From positions 1 to 16,801 of the forward strand of contig CAZCTC010000115.1 of the NCBI GenBank assembly GCA_964501335.1: a stretch of DNA of 16,801 bases, given 5' to 3'. This document shows positions 7,300-14,721 of the stretch, piece by piece (position 1 is the stretch's first letter; every line of letters begins with the position of its first letter). The notes beneath the pieces were generated by a model that saw only the letters and a program-made list of their open reading frames with translations, was not told the DNA's origin and did no database searches. The translations under genes and the position numbers were made by a program. Source of the stretch: CAZCTC01 sp964501335. Its GTDB lineage: Bacteria; Chloroflexota; Anaerolineae; B4-G1; SLSP01.

Positions 7300-8367
7300 C
7301 GCCGGGCTGGAGCGCAGGACCAGGGGCAGATAGAGCCGCATCGTTTCCCGGACGGAGAGGGTGTAGTCGGTGTTGAGGATGGCTCCGTTGCCGGGGGTTG
7401 TCCGAAGATAGTAGATGCCGTCGCTGGGCGCCGTCCAGTAAGTCAGAGTGTTGATTTCGGGGATGGGTTGACAGAGCTGAGCTTCGAGGTCATCGAGGTA
7501 GAAGAAAGTTCCATTCATATCGGCATCGTTGAATCCGGCCCAATGGAACTGAAGCGGAGTCCCGGCATAAGAGGATAGTGTGGTGAAGTAATTCGTGGGG
7601 GTAATTTCTTTCAGGTGCCAGGTTTGACTGAGTTCCCCGCCATTGAGAATCTCGATTTTGGGGGTGATGGTGGTGCCTTCCGTGGTGACCAGAGAGAATT
7701 GCAGCAGATCATCCACATCAGGTTGATTGGGTACGCTACAGGTTAAGAGGCTGCCTTCGATTCGGTAGGCGCCTTTGATATTTAGCGTGCTGCTTACCGC
7801 GATTTTCTGGGGAAGGGTGATGACTTGATAGAGATAGGGGCGCAGGATGCTTTCGCTGCAAGGGACTGTTCCTAGTGAGGCGTGCATGCGCAGGGCGAAA
7901 CTTCCTGAATAGAACGCGGCTGAAGAACGCTGGAAGGCTCCTTCCCCGCCGGCCTTCCAGAACTCGAAGACTTCCTGGGCTGCTCCCTCAAATCCCGGCG
8001 ATTGAAGCGGCAGGAGCTGACATTCCATGTTGGCATGGCCGGCCGTGCAGGATGAGCTGAGGGCGAGCGAGATGGCTGTGGTGGTGGTGACGCCACCGGC
8101 CTGGATGGCATAGGTTTTGCCGGCCTGAGCGGTGAAGCTGATCCAATCGGTATCGGTGATCGTGCTGAAGGTATGGGTTTGAATTCCACTATTGACAAGC
8201 AAGGGTTGGGCTTGTTGACAACTGCCGTCGGGTTCAAAGGGGTCGGCGGCTGCCCGCAGGCCGGCGGCGTGGATAGTAGCTGGCGTTAAGCTGAGAATGC
8301 TTGTGAAGCTGAGGGCAATCAGACCGATGAGTGTTAAAACCAGAGCCGTTCGAATGTAACCACGCAT
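7294..8367 (-). CDS. Secreted PPC-domain protein with an inserted beta-sandwich domain
   Basis: An extracellular or surface protein; no enzyme motif is visible. The 357 residues start with a signal peptide (basic MRGYIR, hydrophobic 8-30, likely cleavage near A34-A35). DPFEPDGSCQQA (42-53), a DTDWISF segment (72-78) and AGKTYAIQ (82-89) are the first half of a bacterial pre-peptidase C-terminal (PPC) domain. Its closing strands, TYWTAPSDGIYYLR (309-322) and TDYTLSVR (333-340), come some 190 residues later. In between (about 114-300) lies a domain with a SPGFEG start, SGSFALRM, and a FFYLDDLEAQLC end, which looks like a galactose-binding/MAM-like jelly roll. The tail LYLPLVLRSSPAR resembles the C-termini of many Chloroflexota secreted proteins. 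TTAGGAG lies 7 nt before the ATG. It is flanked by repeat elements on both sides and appears to be a single-gene unit. Confidence 0.8.
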   Translation of the reverse strand: MRGYIRTALVLTLIGLIALSFTSILSLTPATIHAAGLRAAADPFEPDGSCQQAQPLLVNSGIQTHTFSTITDTDWISFTAQAGKTYAIQAGGVTTTTAISLALSSSCTAGHANMECQLLPLQSPGFEGAAQEVFEFWKAGGEGAFQRSSAAFYSGSFALRMHASLGTVPCSESILRPYLYQVITLPQKIAVSSTLNIKGAYRIEGSLLTCSVPNQPDVDDLLQFSLVTTEGTTITPKIEILNGGELSQTWHLKEITPTNYFTTLSSYAGTPLQFHWAGFNDADMNGTFFYLDDLEAQLCQPIPEINTLTYWTAPSDGIYYLRTTPGNGAILNTDYTLSVRETMRLYLPLVLRSSPAR

Positions 8368-8374
8368 TGTTCTA

Positions 8375-8379
8375 CTCCT
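8375..8379 (-). promoter_or_regulatory. Shine-Dalgarno site of the secreted PPC protein gene
   Basis: On the minus strand AGGAG lies 7 nt before the ATG at 8367, good spacing that supports this start. Confidence 0.7.
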
Positions 8380-8421
8380 AAAAGATTAATATGGTGGATA
8401 TTGGGAAGGGTCCCAGATGTT

Positions 8422-8449
8422 ATTTTACTATAAAACGAAAAAAGGTAAA
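8422..8449 (-). promoter_or_regulatory. Candidate sigma70-type promoter for the secreted PPC protein gene
   Basis: On the minus strand TTTACC (8449-8444), a 16-bp spacer and TAAAAT (8427-8422) fit a -35/-10 pair about 55 bp before the start codon. The -35 overlaps a small inverted repeat (GGTAAA-CTGGT-TTTACC, 8444-8460) that could be an operator; that is speculation. Confidence 0.35.
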
Positions 8450-8560
8450 CTGGTTTTACCAGATTTTTGTGGAGGGGTGTTTGTGGGAGAATCTATGCGG
8501 GGGCGGCACCGCGAAGGATGAAAATTCAGCGGAAGTAGACAGCAGCAAGTAGACAGCCTG

Positions 8561-8733
8561 CGTCGCCTGTGCGGATCTGGAAAAGGCCATGTTTTCGTGC
8601 GCCTTCTGAGGCGCACGAAAACATAAACAAAAAAACTCTCTCCCCATCCAGCGCGGCGTATCAGGCCGGGAAAAGATCATTTGCGGGACGTTACAAGGCC
8701 GGGGCCATGCCATAGAGCCCTATTTTCAGGACA
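8561..8733 (-). repeat. CAGA-hairpin element, copy E (reverse orientation)
   Basis: Read on the minus strand: CTGTCCTGAAAATAGGGCTC, TAACGTCCCGCAAATGATC, a diverged GCGCTGGATGGGGAGAGAG block, a T-run with TTTAT, and a perfect 16-bp stem at 8589-8624 (arms ATGTTTTCGTGCGCCT and complement, loop CAGA). GGCCTTTTCC and AGATCCGCACAGGCGACG end it. It is closest to copy A and shares its extra CTGTCCTGAAAATA block. Confidence 0.85.
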
Positions 8734-8747
8734 GAAGGCCATGCAGG
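8717..8747. repeat. 31-bp direct repeat, left copy
   Basis: Matches 8893-8923 over 31 bp with one difference (GCCCTATTTTCAGGACAGAA followed by GGYCATGCAGG). The two copies bracket the CACAGAG-type repeat region. Part of the unit also occurs in copy A at 168-183. Confidence 0.8.
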
Positions 8748-8779
8748 GGAGCACCCCGAAAGATGAAAAAGAGCAGAGA

Positions 8780-8861
8780 TTTCACCACAGAGCACGCAGA
8801 AATCGCAGAGAGGAAGGGAAGAGTTTTCTGATTTTTCTCTGTGTTCTCTGCGCCTATTTGC
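8780..8861. repeat. CACAGAG-type interspersed repeat
   Basis: ACCACAGAGCACGCAGAAAT and CGCAGAG at 8784-8810 face CTCTGTGTTCTCTGCGCC at 8837-8854, forming an imperfect inverted repeat. This resembles the short CACAGAG-rich repeats known from intergenic DNA of cyanobacteria and other phyla, which often give false ORFs with HREKSE-like peptides. No gene is called here. Confidence 0.6.
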
Positions 8862-8892
8862 AATATCTTCGATCGGCGGTGAATTTTTTCTG

Positions 8893-8923
8893 GCCCTATT
8901 TTCAGGACAGAAGGTCATGCAGG
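8893..8923. repeat. 31-bp direct repeat, right copy
   Basis: Partner of 8717-8747 with a single mismatch (T for C). The TAGAG upstream part seen in the left copy is absent here, so homology stops at GGCCC. Confidence 0.8.
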
Positions 8924-8958
8924 AGGGCGAGGTATTGATGTCGGGTATGAGACGCGCA

Positions 8959-8988
8959 AAATCGGGGGCTGCCCCAAGCCCCCGATTT
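8959..8988 (-). terminator. Candidate intrinsic terminator of the DUF4157 unit
   Basis: A perfect 12-bp stem (AAATCGGGGGCT with AGCCCCCGATTT) with a 6-nt loop lies about 100 bp after the stop of the 268-residue gene. On the minus strand it is followed by a short T stretch shared with the stem (GATTTTGCG). The U-tract is short, so termination strength is uncertain. Confidence 0.5.
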
Positions 8989-9089
8989 CACAGAAGGAGG
9001 AGAATCGCTTTTTTTTACCCCAAACTCAATTTGATTATAGAACAGATCCGCGGCGTTAACTTGACGCAAACCTGACGATATTCTAACGC

Positions 9090-9896
9090 TTAGGATTTGT
9101 CTTTGTCGGGGGAGTCTTTTTTATAGGCTTCCCAGACTTCATTGAAATTGAATTTGGAGACTGTACCGATATCACGGCGGGCCTGTTCGCGCAGGCGGGC
9201 CTGGAATTGCTCGGGAGTTTCTTCCTCGGGCAACATCTTCACGGTTTGCAGGAGGGATTCGAGGATCGAGGTGATGGAAGCCCCGCCGGAGGCGACCGGA
9301 GTTTCCAGTTGGGTGAGGGCCTCGTGCATTTTTTGGAGCAGAGTCTCGAATTTAGGCGCATTGCCGGGCTGTTGATGCCAGCTGCGCAGCCAGCCCGGGA
9401 GGGCGGTCAGCGGCAGCGGCAGGCTCCCAAAGCCTTTGGCAAATTGTTGTTGCAGGCCGCGGAGCGTTTCCCGGGCCCGTTCCTGTCGGGCGGGATCGTC
9501 GGCGACGGCATCTTCCATGATCGCGGTCGTTCCCTTGAGTACCCGTTGCAGGCTTTCCCGTCCCGCTTCCGGCTCTTCCTGAAGGGTTTGCGGTTCAATG
9601 CCCAGGAAAAAGGCCAGTTGTTCAAGGAACCGGGATTGAGTGCCGGCAGAAGCGGCGGCGGGGTTGAAAAGGTTGGGGAAGCTTCCCATCAGCAGGCGAG
9701 CTTCTTCTTTGGCGAGGGTTTCGGCTTCGGAGGCCGGGATTTCCCAGGTGGCGAGCGCTTCCAGGGAGACGGAGGCCTGTTTGCCGGTCAGAGTACGGAT
9801 AGGGTAATCCCCGTCGGGCAGGGATTGCCCGACGGGGATCCAAAAGTAACGCGGTTCGCTCAAACTGAGCCAGAGGATGAATTTAGGATTGTCCAT
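9090..9896 (-). CDS. Uncharacterised 268-residue protein coupled to the DUF4157 protein
   Basis: I do not recognise a family. No signal peptide, transmembrane helix or catalytic motif is evident, so it is probably cytosolic or carried by a partner. The N-terminus (1-50) looks like a small beta domain. From about 55 on it appears helical and acidic, with a Pro/Leu-rich LPLPLTALPGWLRSW segment (159-173). The C-terminus SKFNFNEVWEAYKK (247-260) resembles SKFNWNDTWAQQK near the end of the upstream DUF4157 protein, while the rest of the two proteins shows no obvious likeness. It starts 18 bp after the upstream stop, with TTAGGG about 7 nt before ATG, so the pair are probably cotranscribed. Possible roles are a chaperone, adaptor or immunity partner of the large protein. 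Nothing in the sequence decides between them. Confidence 0.85.
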   Translation of the reverse strand: MDNPKFILWLSLSEPRYFWIPVGQSLPDGDYPIRTLTGKQASVSLEALATWEIPASEAETLAKEEARLLMGSFPNLFNPAAASAGTQSRFLEQLAFFLGIEPQTLQEEPEAGRESLQRVLKGTTAIMEDAVADDPARQERARETLRGLQQQFAKGFGSLPLPLTALPGWLRSWHQQPGNAPKFETLLQKMHEALTQLETPVASGGASITSILESLLQTVKMLPEEETPEQFQARLREQARRDIGTVSKFNFNEVWEAYKKDSPDKDKS

Positions 9897-9914
9897 TCCT
9901 TAACCCTAAAGATC

Positions 9915-12900
9915 CTAAGGATTGCCCGTTTGATCATCCGGATTTAACGGCACATTTTGCGTCTGCGGCGTCTGCGGTGGTTTCTGCTGAGCCCAGGTGT
10001 CGTTCCAGTTGAACTTGCTGTCGGCGTCGGTCATATTCGGGACGTTTTGCTGAGCATTCGTCTTGTTTTGGTCCGCCGTCTGTTGTTTATCCTTGGCCTG
10101 TTGATCGGCATCCAACTTGCTTTTCAGGCTGCCGCCCATGTTGTCGGCGACCCCGGGCACTAACGGCTGGGCTCCATTGGCTCCCGGGACGACCGGGATA
10201 TTGGAGACCCCTTGCTTGATCGATTCACCCTTGAAGGCATCCTGGGCGCCCTTGACGGCATCCGGGGTCTTCAGGAGATCGAAGAACTGGCCCACCGGGT
10301 TGGTTGGCATCTGCGGCACGCCCTGGTAGAGTCCCTTGGTGCCGTTCTTGTAGTAGAGCTTGCCGTCTTTAACGACCAGTTTGGGCAGCGTTGTCGGGCC
10401 GTTCTTGACGATCGGTGCCAGTTCCAGTTTATCGGGATTGCCGGTCCACTTGTAGCCGGGCGGCGGGGCGCCGTATCCCTTTTCCCAGGCCGCTTTTTCG
10501 CTGACGCCCTGGGGCGTTTTGGTCCAGGGATGAGGATCGCCGGCCTGCGGGCTCTTCATCCGGGCTGTATCCAGCTTGTTGTAGAGCTTCATGATGAGGC
10601 CGTCAGGATTGTCTTTGGCCATGTTCTTGAACTTGGTCGAAATGGCATCGAAGGCTTTGTCTTTGAGGGAGGTCAACCCTTCGCTGGCTTTGCCGAAGAG
10701 TTTGCCGACCGGTGAATCGGCGATGGCCCCGCCCACTTTGCCAAAGAGCTTGCCGGCGCCGTCGGAAACGCTGCCGGCCCAGCCTTTGACCGTTGAGCCG
10801 ACATCGCCCACGAACTGGCCGAACTTGGTGCCGCCGATCTTATCCCCGATCTTGCCGAGCAACTTCTTGGCCGGACCGGAGCCCAGGAAGAGCACTTTGG
10901 TAATCGTGTTGACGGCGAGCGATTCGACGAAGGCCTGTCCTACCCGGGCCAGCGTGAACTGTCCATCGCGGATCAGCTGGCCGGCGGCGACGATCGTATC
11001 CGTGACCGTACCGGCCAGGACATCGATCCCGGCTTCCACGACGACTTTCTTGAGTCCTTCCTTCATCAAACCGCCAACTTTGCCGACGAGGGCACCGCCG
11101 GCGAACATCAGGCCGCCTTCGATACCACCGATGAGCATATTGACGCCCAGGTTCTTGCTCCATTCCTCGCCTTTGCTCCAGTTATCCACGGCGCCTTTGA
11201 TCCCACCGGCCAGGGCGCCCAGGCCGATCGCGATCAACAGACCGACGAAGAAGCCGACGCCGGAGGCGACGAGCAGGCCGATGGCGACGGCCAGCGCGAT
11301 GCTGACCACGATGCTGACGATCATAGAGACCACGCTCTTCCAGGCCGGCTGGACTTTGTCCGCGGCTTCCTGAGCTTTGGTCTTGACTTCAGAGACGCAT
11401 TTGCCCAGCGAGCCGGACAGTTCGTCTTTAAATTTGGTGTTGGCGTAATTTTCCAACCCTTGCTTGAGCGCGTCGACGATCTTTTTCGCTTCGTCTTTCC
11501 CGGCCGTGAAGTCTGCCTTCATGGTAGAGGTAGCTTTTTCCTGGCGGCCTTTGATCTGCTCGACTACACCCTTGATATCGGCAAAGGCTTTCTGTGCTTC
11601 CTGGCATTGAGTCTGAGCCTGAGTGGTGAAAGCGGCGTCGATCGGCGTGACCTGGGCCGTGGCCTGCTGGCTGAAGAGGGCGGCCGTCATAGCGGCCTGC
11701 TGCATCTGGCCCTGGAGCGATTGATCGGCGACCTGGATCTGGTTCCCGATGGTGGCTTCGAGCTGGGCGGTGGCGGCACTGACCTGATTCTGAGCGGCAT
11801 TGAGGGCGCCTTGCAGATTGTCGGGATCGGGTGCCGGGGCGCTGCTGGCCTGACCGGACAGCTCATTCAACTTTTGAGTCAACGAGCCGGCGGCCTGACT
11901 GGCTGCCTGTTGCAGCTGGGCGCTGGCCTGTTGAGCGGTTTGGACAACGCCCTGTTGTTGTTGCTGGCCGCTCTGGGCACTCTGGGCCAGGAGCTTTTGT
12001 TCCACACCGTTCAGACTGTTAAGGGTTTCCTGCAGGCTTTGATTGAGGAGGGCCAGTTTTTCCGCTTCAGTCTGGCTCAGTTTGGTGAGGGCTTCGGTCG
12101 CCATCTTTTGGATTTCGGTCTTGGCGGCGTCGTGTTCGGCCTGGAGCTTGTCTTTGGTGGCGTTCAGGCTTTGGGTCAACGTATTGACGACATCGGATTT
12201 ACCGCCGGGCAGTTGAGACGAGGCGTCGTCGCCCTGTTTGGTGTATTCGGCGACATAGGCATTGCAGGTTTGAGCGCCGGCGTCGCGAGCGGCGCTGGCT
12301 TTCTTCTGATAATAATCTTCGCCTTCGAAGAAATCGCCTTTCCGGCCGTCGTATTGCTTGGCGACCGATTCGGTGGCCGCACTGCTGTCGGTTTTGGCTT
12401 TGGTGATGATCTCACCGGTGACTTTTTGGATGGCGCTCTGGCCGGTCGTGAAGGCGGCATCGATGTTTTTATTGGCTTCTCCGAGGATCCCACCACCGCC
12501 GTTCAGCCCGAGTTCCTTGACCTTCTGTTCCAGATCGGTGTCGAGCTGTTTGACGGCATCGTCGCGAGCTTTTTCGATTTCACCTTTGGCCGCAGCAGAA
12601 TCCGATTTGATCAGGCCGGCGCTGTTGGTGGCCGAAGCGCGGGCGCGCTGGCGAGATTGCTCGATTGTGTTTTTGATGAGGGCCTGATTCTGGGCGATTT
12701 GAGCCTGGATGTTGGCGCTCATTTGCTGCGCAGTGGCGGTCAGACGGGCCGGAGCGGCCTGGGCTGTCGCGGTGATTTTGGTAGCGCGGGTGGCGTTCTG
12801 GCCGATGAACTGGCTAAGCATTTGCTGAGAGCGCTGGCGCATGGCGGCCAGTTCCGCAGGCGTCGGGCCTTCGCCTTCGTTCATGGGAGCGCGGGAGATG

Positions 12901-14435
12901 ACGGTGGCGGGACCGCCGGCATCCTTTTCTTCGGCGAAGGTGATCTGCGGGTTGGTCAGGGCTTGCAGTTCGGCAGCCTTCTTATCCAGTTCGTCCTTGC
13001 TTTCCTGGCCTTTTTTGTCGTCGGCCGGATTGAGCGCTTTCATGGCTGGATCAGCGGCGGCTTTCTTATCCTCGCCGGGGAGAGCTTCGGCGCCTTCTTT
13101 TTTGTCGTCGCCGCCTTTTTCGCTGAGCGTGGCTTCAAGCTTGCCTTTGATTCCGGCGGCCTTTTCGGCCAGTTCGGCGACTTTTTCTTCACCGGCTCCG
13201 TCTTTTTCCATTTGCCGGGCTTTGGTAATGGCTTTTTCACCCGCGGGGGTGGCGGCAGCCGGAGCGGCGGCTTTCTTTTCTTCGAGGGTGGGTTTGGCCG
13301 TGCGAGCTTTCTCTTCCGGCTTTTCCTTCTTCTCGGCTTTTTCTTCTTTGGCTTCGCCGCCGGCTTTCTTTTCAGCGGGCTCTTTGGCTTCGCTGTCGGT
13401 TTTCTTTTCAGCCGCAGGGGCCGTGCCGGTTGCTTTGGCTTCGCCGTCGGTTTTCTTTTCGGCGGGTTCTTTGGTTTCGCTGCCGACTTTCTTTTCGGCT
13501 GTGGGAGCCGTGCCGGCTGCTTTGGCTTCAACACCGGCTTTCTTTTCTTCTTTGCCGGATTTGGCCTCTTCGGCTTTCTTTTCTTCCGCTTCGGGGCCGG
13601 CGACCGGCAGTTCAACCTGCTGGGCGCGCTGGACTTTTCGTTCCAGGTTGCCGGCGCCGCCCTGCTGTACGACATGGGTCAATTCGTGGGCCATCAGGCG
13701 GCGGCCTTCAGGGGTGCCGGGTTGATATTCACCGGAGTTGAAGGCGACATCCGATCCTACTGTATAGGCCCGGGCATTGAGGTCACGCGAGGTTTGCACG
13801 GCGGTGGAATCGGTATGGACTTTGACCCCGCTCAAATCGACACCCATGCGAGATTCAAAGAAATTCCGCTCTGTGTCTGGAAGCGGGTCGCCGCCGCTGC
13901 GCCGCATATCGGAAATCTTGGATTCCACGTTGTTGTTGACCGGTTGACCGGCGACGGGATCTTTGGGAGCGCGCTGGACGTAGCGGTCCAGCGCCTGCGG
14001 GCGGGCGGAGAGGGTCGGTTTGTTGTTTTTGTCGCCGGCGTCGCCGGGCGGCGGCGGTGGGGTAGCCGATGCGGGCATGCGCATGACTTCATCTGCAACA
14101 CGATCGGCTTCCTGCTCGAATTGATCGCCGGGTTGGCTGACACTGAGCTTGGGTTGGACCGTGGGAGGGGGCGTGGAAGCCCGCATGGTGGCAACAAGTC
14201 CCTGGACATGGCGGTTACCCTGGACGCGGTTGATCTCTTTCATGCCTGCCTGGCGCTGAATTGCGTTCATGCGCTGCAAAGCATCGGTTTGAGATTGGCT
14301 GCTTCCTTTGTTGAAAAGCATGGAAGCATCGGGTAATGCCGATACCGGGCCTTGTTGTTCGATTACAGGTTGAGTTTGGGTCGGTTGACGTTGTTTTTCG
14401 ACCTGCTTCTCGGTGGTTGGTTTATGCGAACTCAT
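9915..14435 (-). CDS. Giant DUF4157-domain protein, candidate eCIS-type or polymorphic-toxin effector
   Basis: 1506 residues with a modular layout. Residues 66-85 (NRVQGNRHVQGLVATMR core) and 94-118 (QPKLSVSQPGDQFEQEADRV core) are the lead-in usual for DUF4157 proteins. DUF4157 spans about 175-260, with MGVDLSGVKVHTDS, LNARAYTVGSDVAF and the HExxH-type motif HELTHVVQQ (H250, E251, H254). Residues about 283-480 form a K/E/A-rich linker with two imperfect GTAPxAEKK repeats. About 520-1030 is Ala/Gln/Thr-rich and probably helical or coiled coil. 1034-1080 is a strongly hydrophobic Gly-rich stretch (SMIVSIVVSIALAVAIGLL core). The region 1090-1270 is Gly/Lys-rich and the C-terminus (about 1280-1506) is unfamiliar and Pro/Gln-rich. 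DUF4157 is known to be common in effectors tied to extracellular contractile injection systems. An effector role is inferred; no sheath, tube or baseplate gene is in the window. AGGAG lies 6 nt before the ATG. Confidence 0.9.
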   Translation of the reverse strand: MSSHKPTTEKQVEKQRQPTQTQPVIEQQGPVSALPDASMLFNKGSSQSQTDALQRMNAIQRQAGMKEINRVQGNRHVQGLVATMRASTPPPTVQPKLSVSQPGDQFEQEADRVADEVMRMPASATPPPPPGDAGDKNNKPTLSARPQALDRYVQRAPKDPVAGQPVNNNVESKISDMRRSGGDPLPDTERNFFESRMGVDLSGVKVHTDSTAVQTSRDLNARAYTVGSDVAFNSGEYQPGTPEGRRLMAHELTHVVQQGGAGNLERKVQRAQQVELPVAGPEAEEKKAEEAKSGKEEKKAGVEAKAAGTAPTAEKKVGSETKEPAEKKTDGEAKATGTAPAAEKKTDSEAKEPAEKKAGGEAKEEKAEKKEKPEEKARTAKPTLEEKKAAAPAAATPAGEKAITKARQMEKDGAGEEKVAELAEKAAGIKGKLEATLSEKGGDDKKEGAEALPGEDKKAAADPAMKALNPADDKKGQESKDELDKKAAELQALTNPQITFAEEKDAGGPATVISRAPMNEGEGPTPAELAAMRQRSQQMLSQFIGQNATRATKITATAQAAPARLTATAQQMSANIQAQIAQNQALIKNTIEQSRQRARASATNSAGLIKSDSAAAKGEIEKARDDAVKQLDTDLEQKVKELGLNGGGGILGEANKNIDAAFTTGQSAIQKVTGEIITKAKTDSSAATESVAKQYDGRKGDFFEGEDYYQKKASAARDAGAQTCNAYVAEYTKQGDDASSQLPGGKSDVVNTLTQSLNATKDKLQAEHDAAKTEIQKMATEALTKLSQTEAEKLALLNQSLQETLNSLNGVEQKLLAQSAQSGQQQQQGVVQTAQQASAQLQQAASQAAGSLTQKLNELSGQASSAPAPDPDNLQGALNAAQNQVSAATAQLEATIGNQIQVADQSLQGQMQQAAMTAALFSQQATAQVTPIDAAFTTQAQTQCQEAQKAFADIKGVVEQIKGRQEKATSTMKADFTAGKDEAKKIVDALKQGLENYANTKFKDELSGSLGKCVSEVKTKAQEAADKVQPAWKSVVSMIVSIVVSIALAVAIGLLVASGVGFFVGLLIAIGLGALAGGIKGAVDNWSKGEEWSKNLGVNMLIGGIEGGLMFAGGALVGKVGGLMKEGLKKVVVEAGIDVLAGTVTDTIVAAGQLIRDGQFTLARVGQAFVESLAVNTITKVLFLGSGPAKKLLGKIGDKIGGTKFGQFVGDVGSTVKGWAGSVSDGAGKLFGKVGGAIADSPVGKLFGKASEGLTSLKDKAFDAISTKFKNMAKDNPDGLIMKLYNKLDTARMKSPQAGDPHPWTKTPQGVSEKAAWEKGYGAPPPGYKWTGNPDKLELAPIVKNGPTTLPKLVVKDGKLYYKNGTKGLYQGVPQMPTNPVGQFFDLLKTPDAVKGAQDAFKGESIKQGVSNIPVVPGANGAQPLVPGVADNMGGSLKSKLDADQQAKDKQQTADQNKTNAQQNVPNMTDADSKFNWNDTWAQQKPPQTPQTQNVPLNPDDQTGNP

Positions 14436-14441
14436 TCATGA

Positions 14442-14446
14442 CTCCT
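14442..14446 (-). promoter_or_regulatory. Shine-Dalgarno site of the DUF4157 gene
   Basis: AGGAG on the minus strand lies 6 nt before the ATG at 14435. Another ATG, at 14439-14437, is in a different frame and too close to the site, so the 14435 start is preferred. Confidence 0.7.
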
Positions 14447-14657
14447 GTTGCTGGTTGCACAGTCGATTGAGATTGGGAATAGGAGTAGCTGATAAAAGAC
14501 AGACTGAAATTCCCAAGGCATTTCCAAATAGGGAAATTTTTTTGTGAAGCGCGTCAGATCCGGAACGCGCATAGGAAAATCAATCACCCGGCAGGTTACC
14601 GACAATATGTATTTCTAACTGGACAGGCCCGGAGAATATAAACGGATCTGGCTATCC

Positions 14658-14686
14658 ATTATAAAGGGGTTTTGATATTGTGACAA
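14658..14686 (-). promoter_or_regulatory. Strong sigma70-type promoter for the DUF4157 unit
   Basis: On the minus strand TTGTCA (14686-14681), a 17-bp spacer and a consensus TATAAT (14663-14658) are present. Transcription would start near 14651, giving a leader of roughly 215 nt before the DUF4157 start codon. I saw no known riboswitch class in that leader. Confidence 0.65.
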
Positions 14687-14721
14687 GTAAAGGTTGGCGG
14701 AGGATCTGTTTTGCACAAGGG

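Noticed and set aside
6719..7376. Plus-strand open frames in the gap containing copies C and D
   Set aside because: They translate the hairpin elements and flanking gene ends, with no coding character.
8691..8918. Minus-strand open frame with an NRRREHREKSE-like peptide
   Set aside because: This peptide type is a known artefact of CACAGAG repeats; there is no RBS or domain.
11460..14336. A 958-residue open frame on the plus strand opposite the DUF4157 gene
   Set aside because: It is antisense to a gene with clear domain motifs, its translation is a Gly/Phe/Leu-rich composition without recognisable domains, and it fits a by-product of the minus-strand codon bias.
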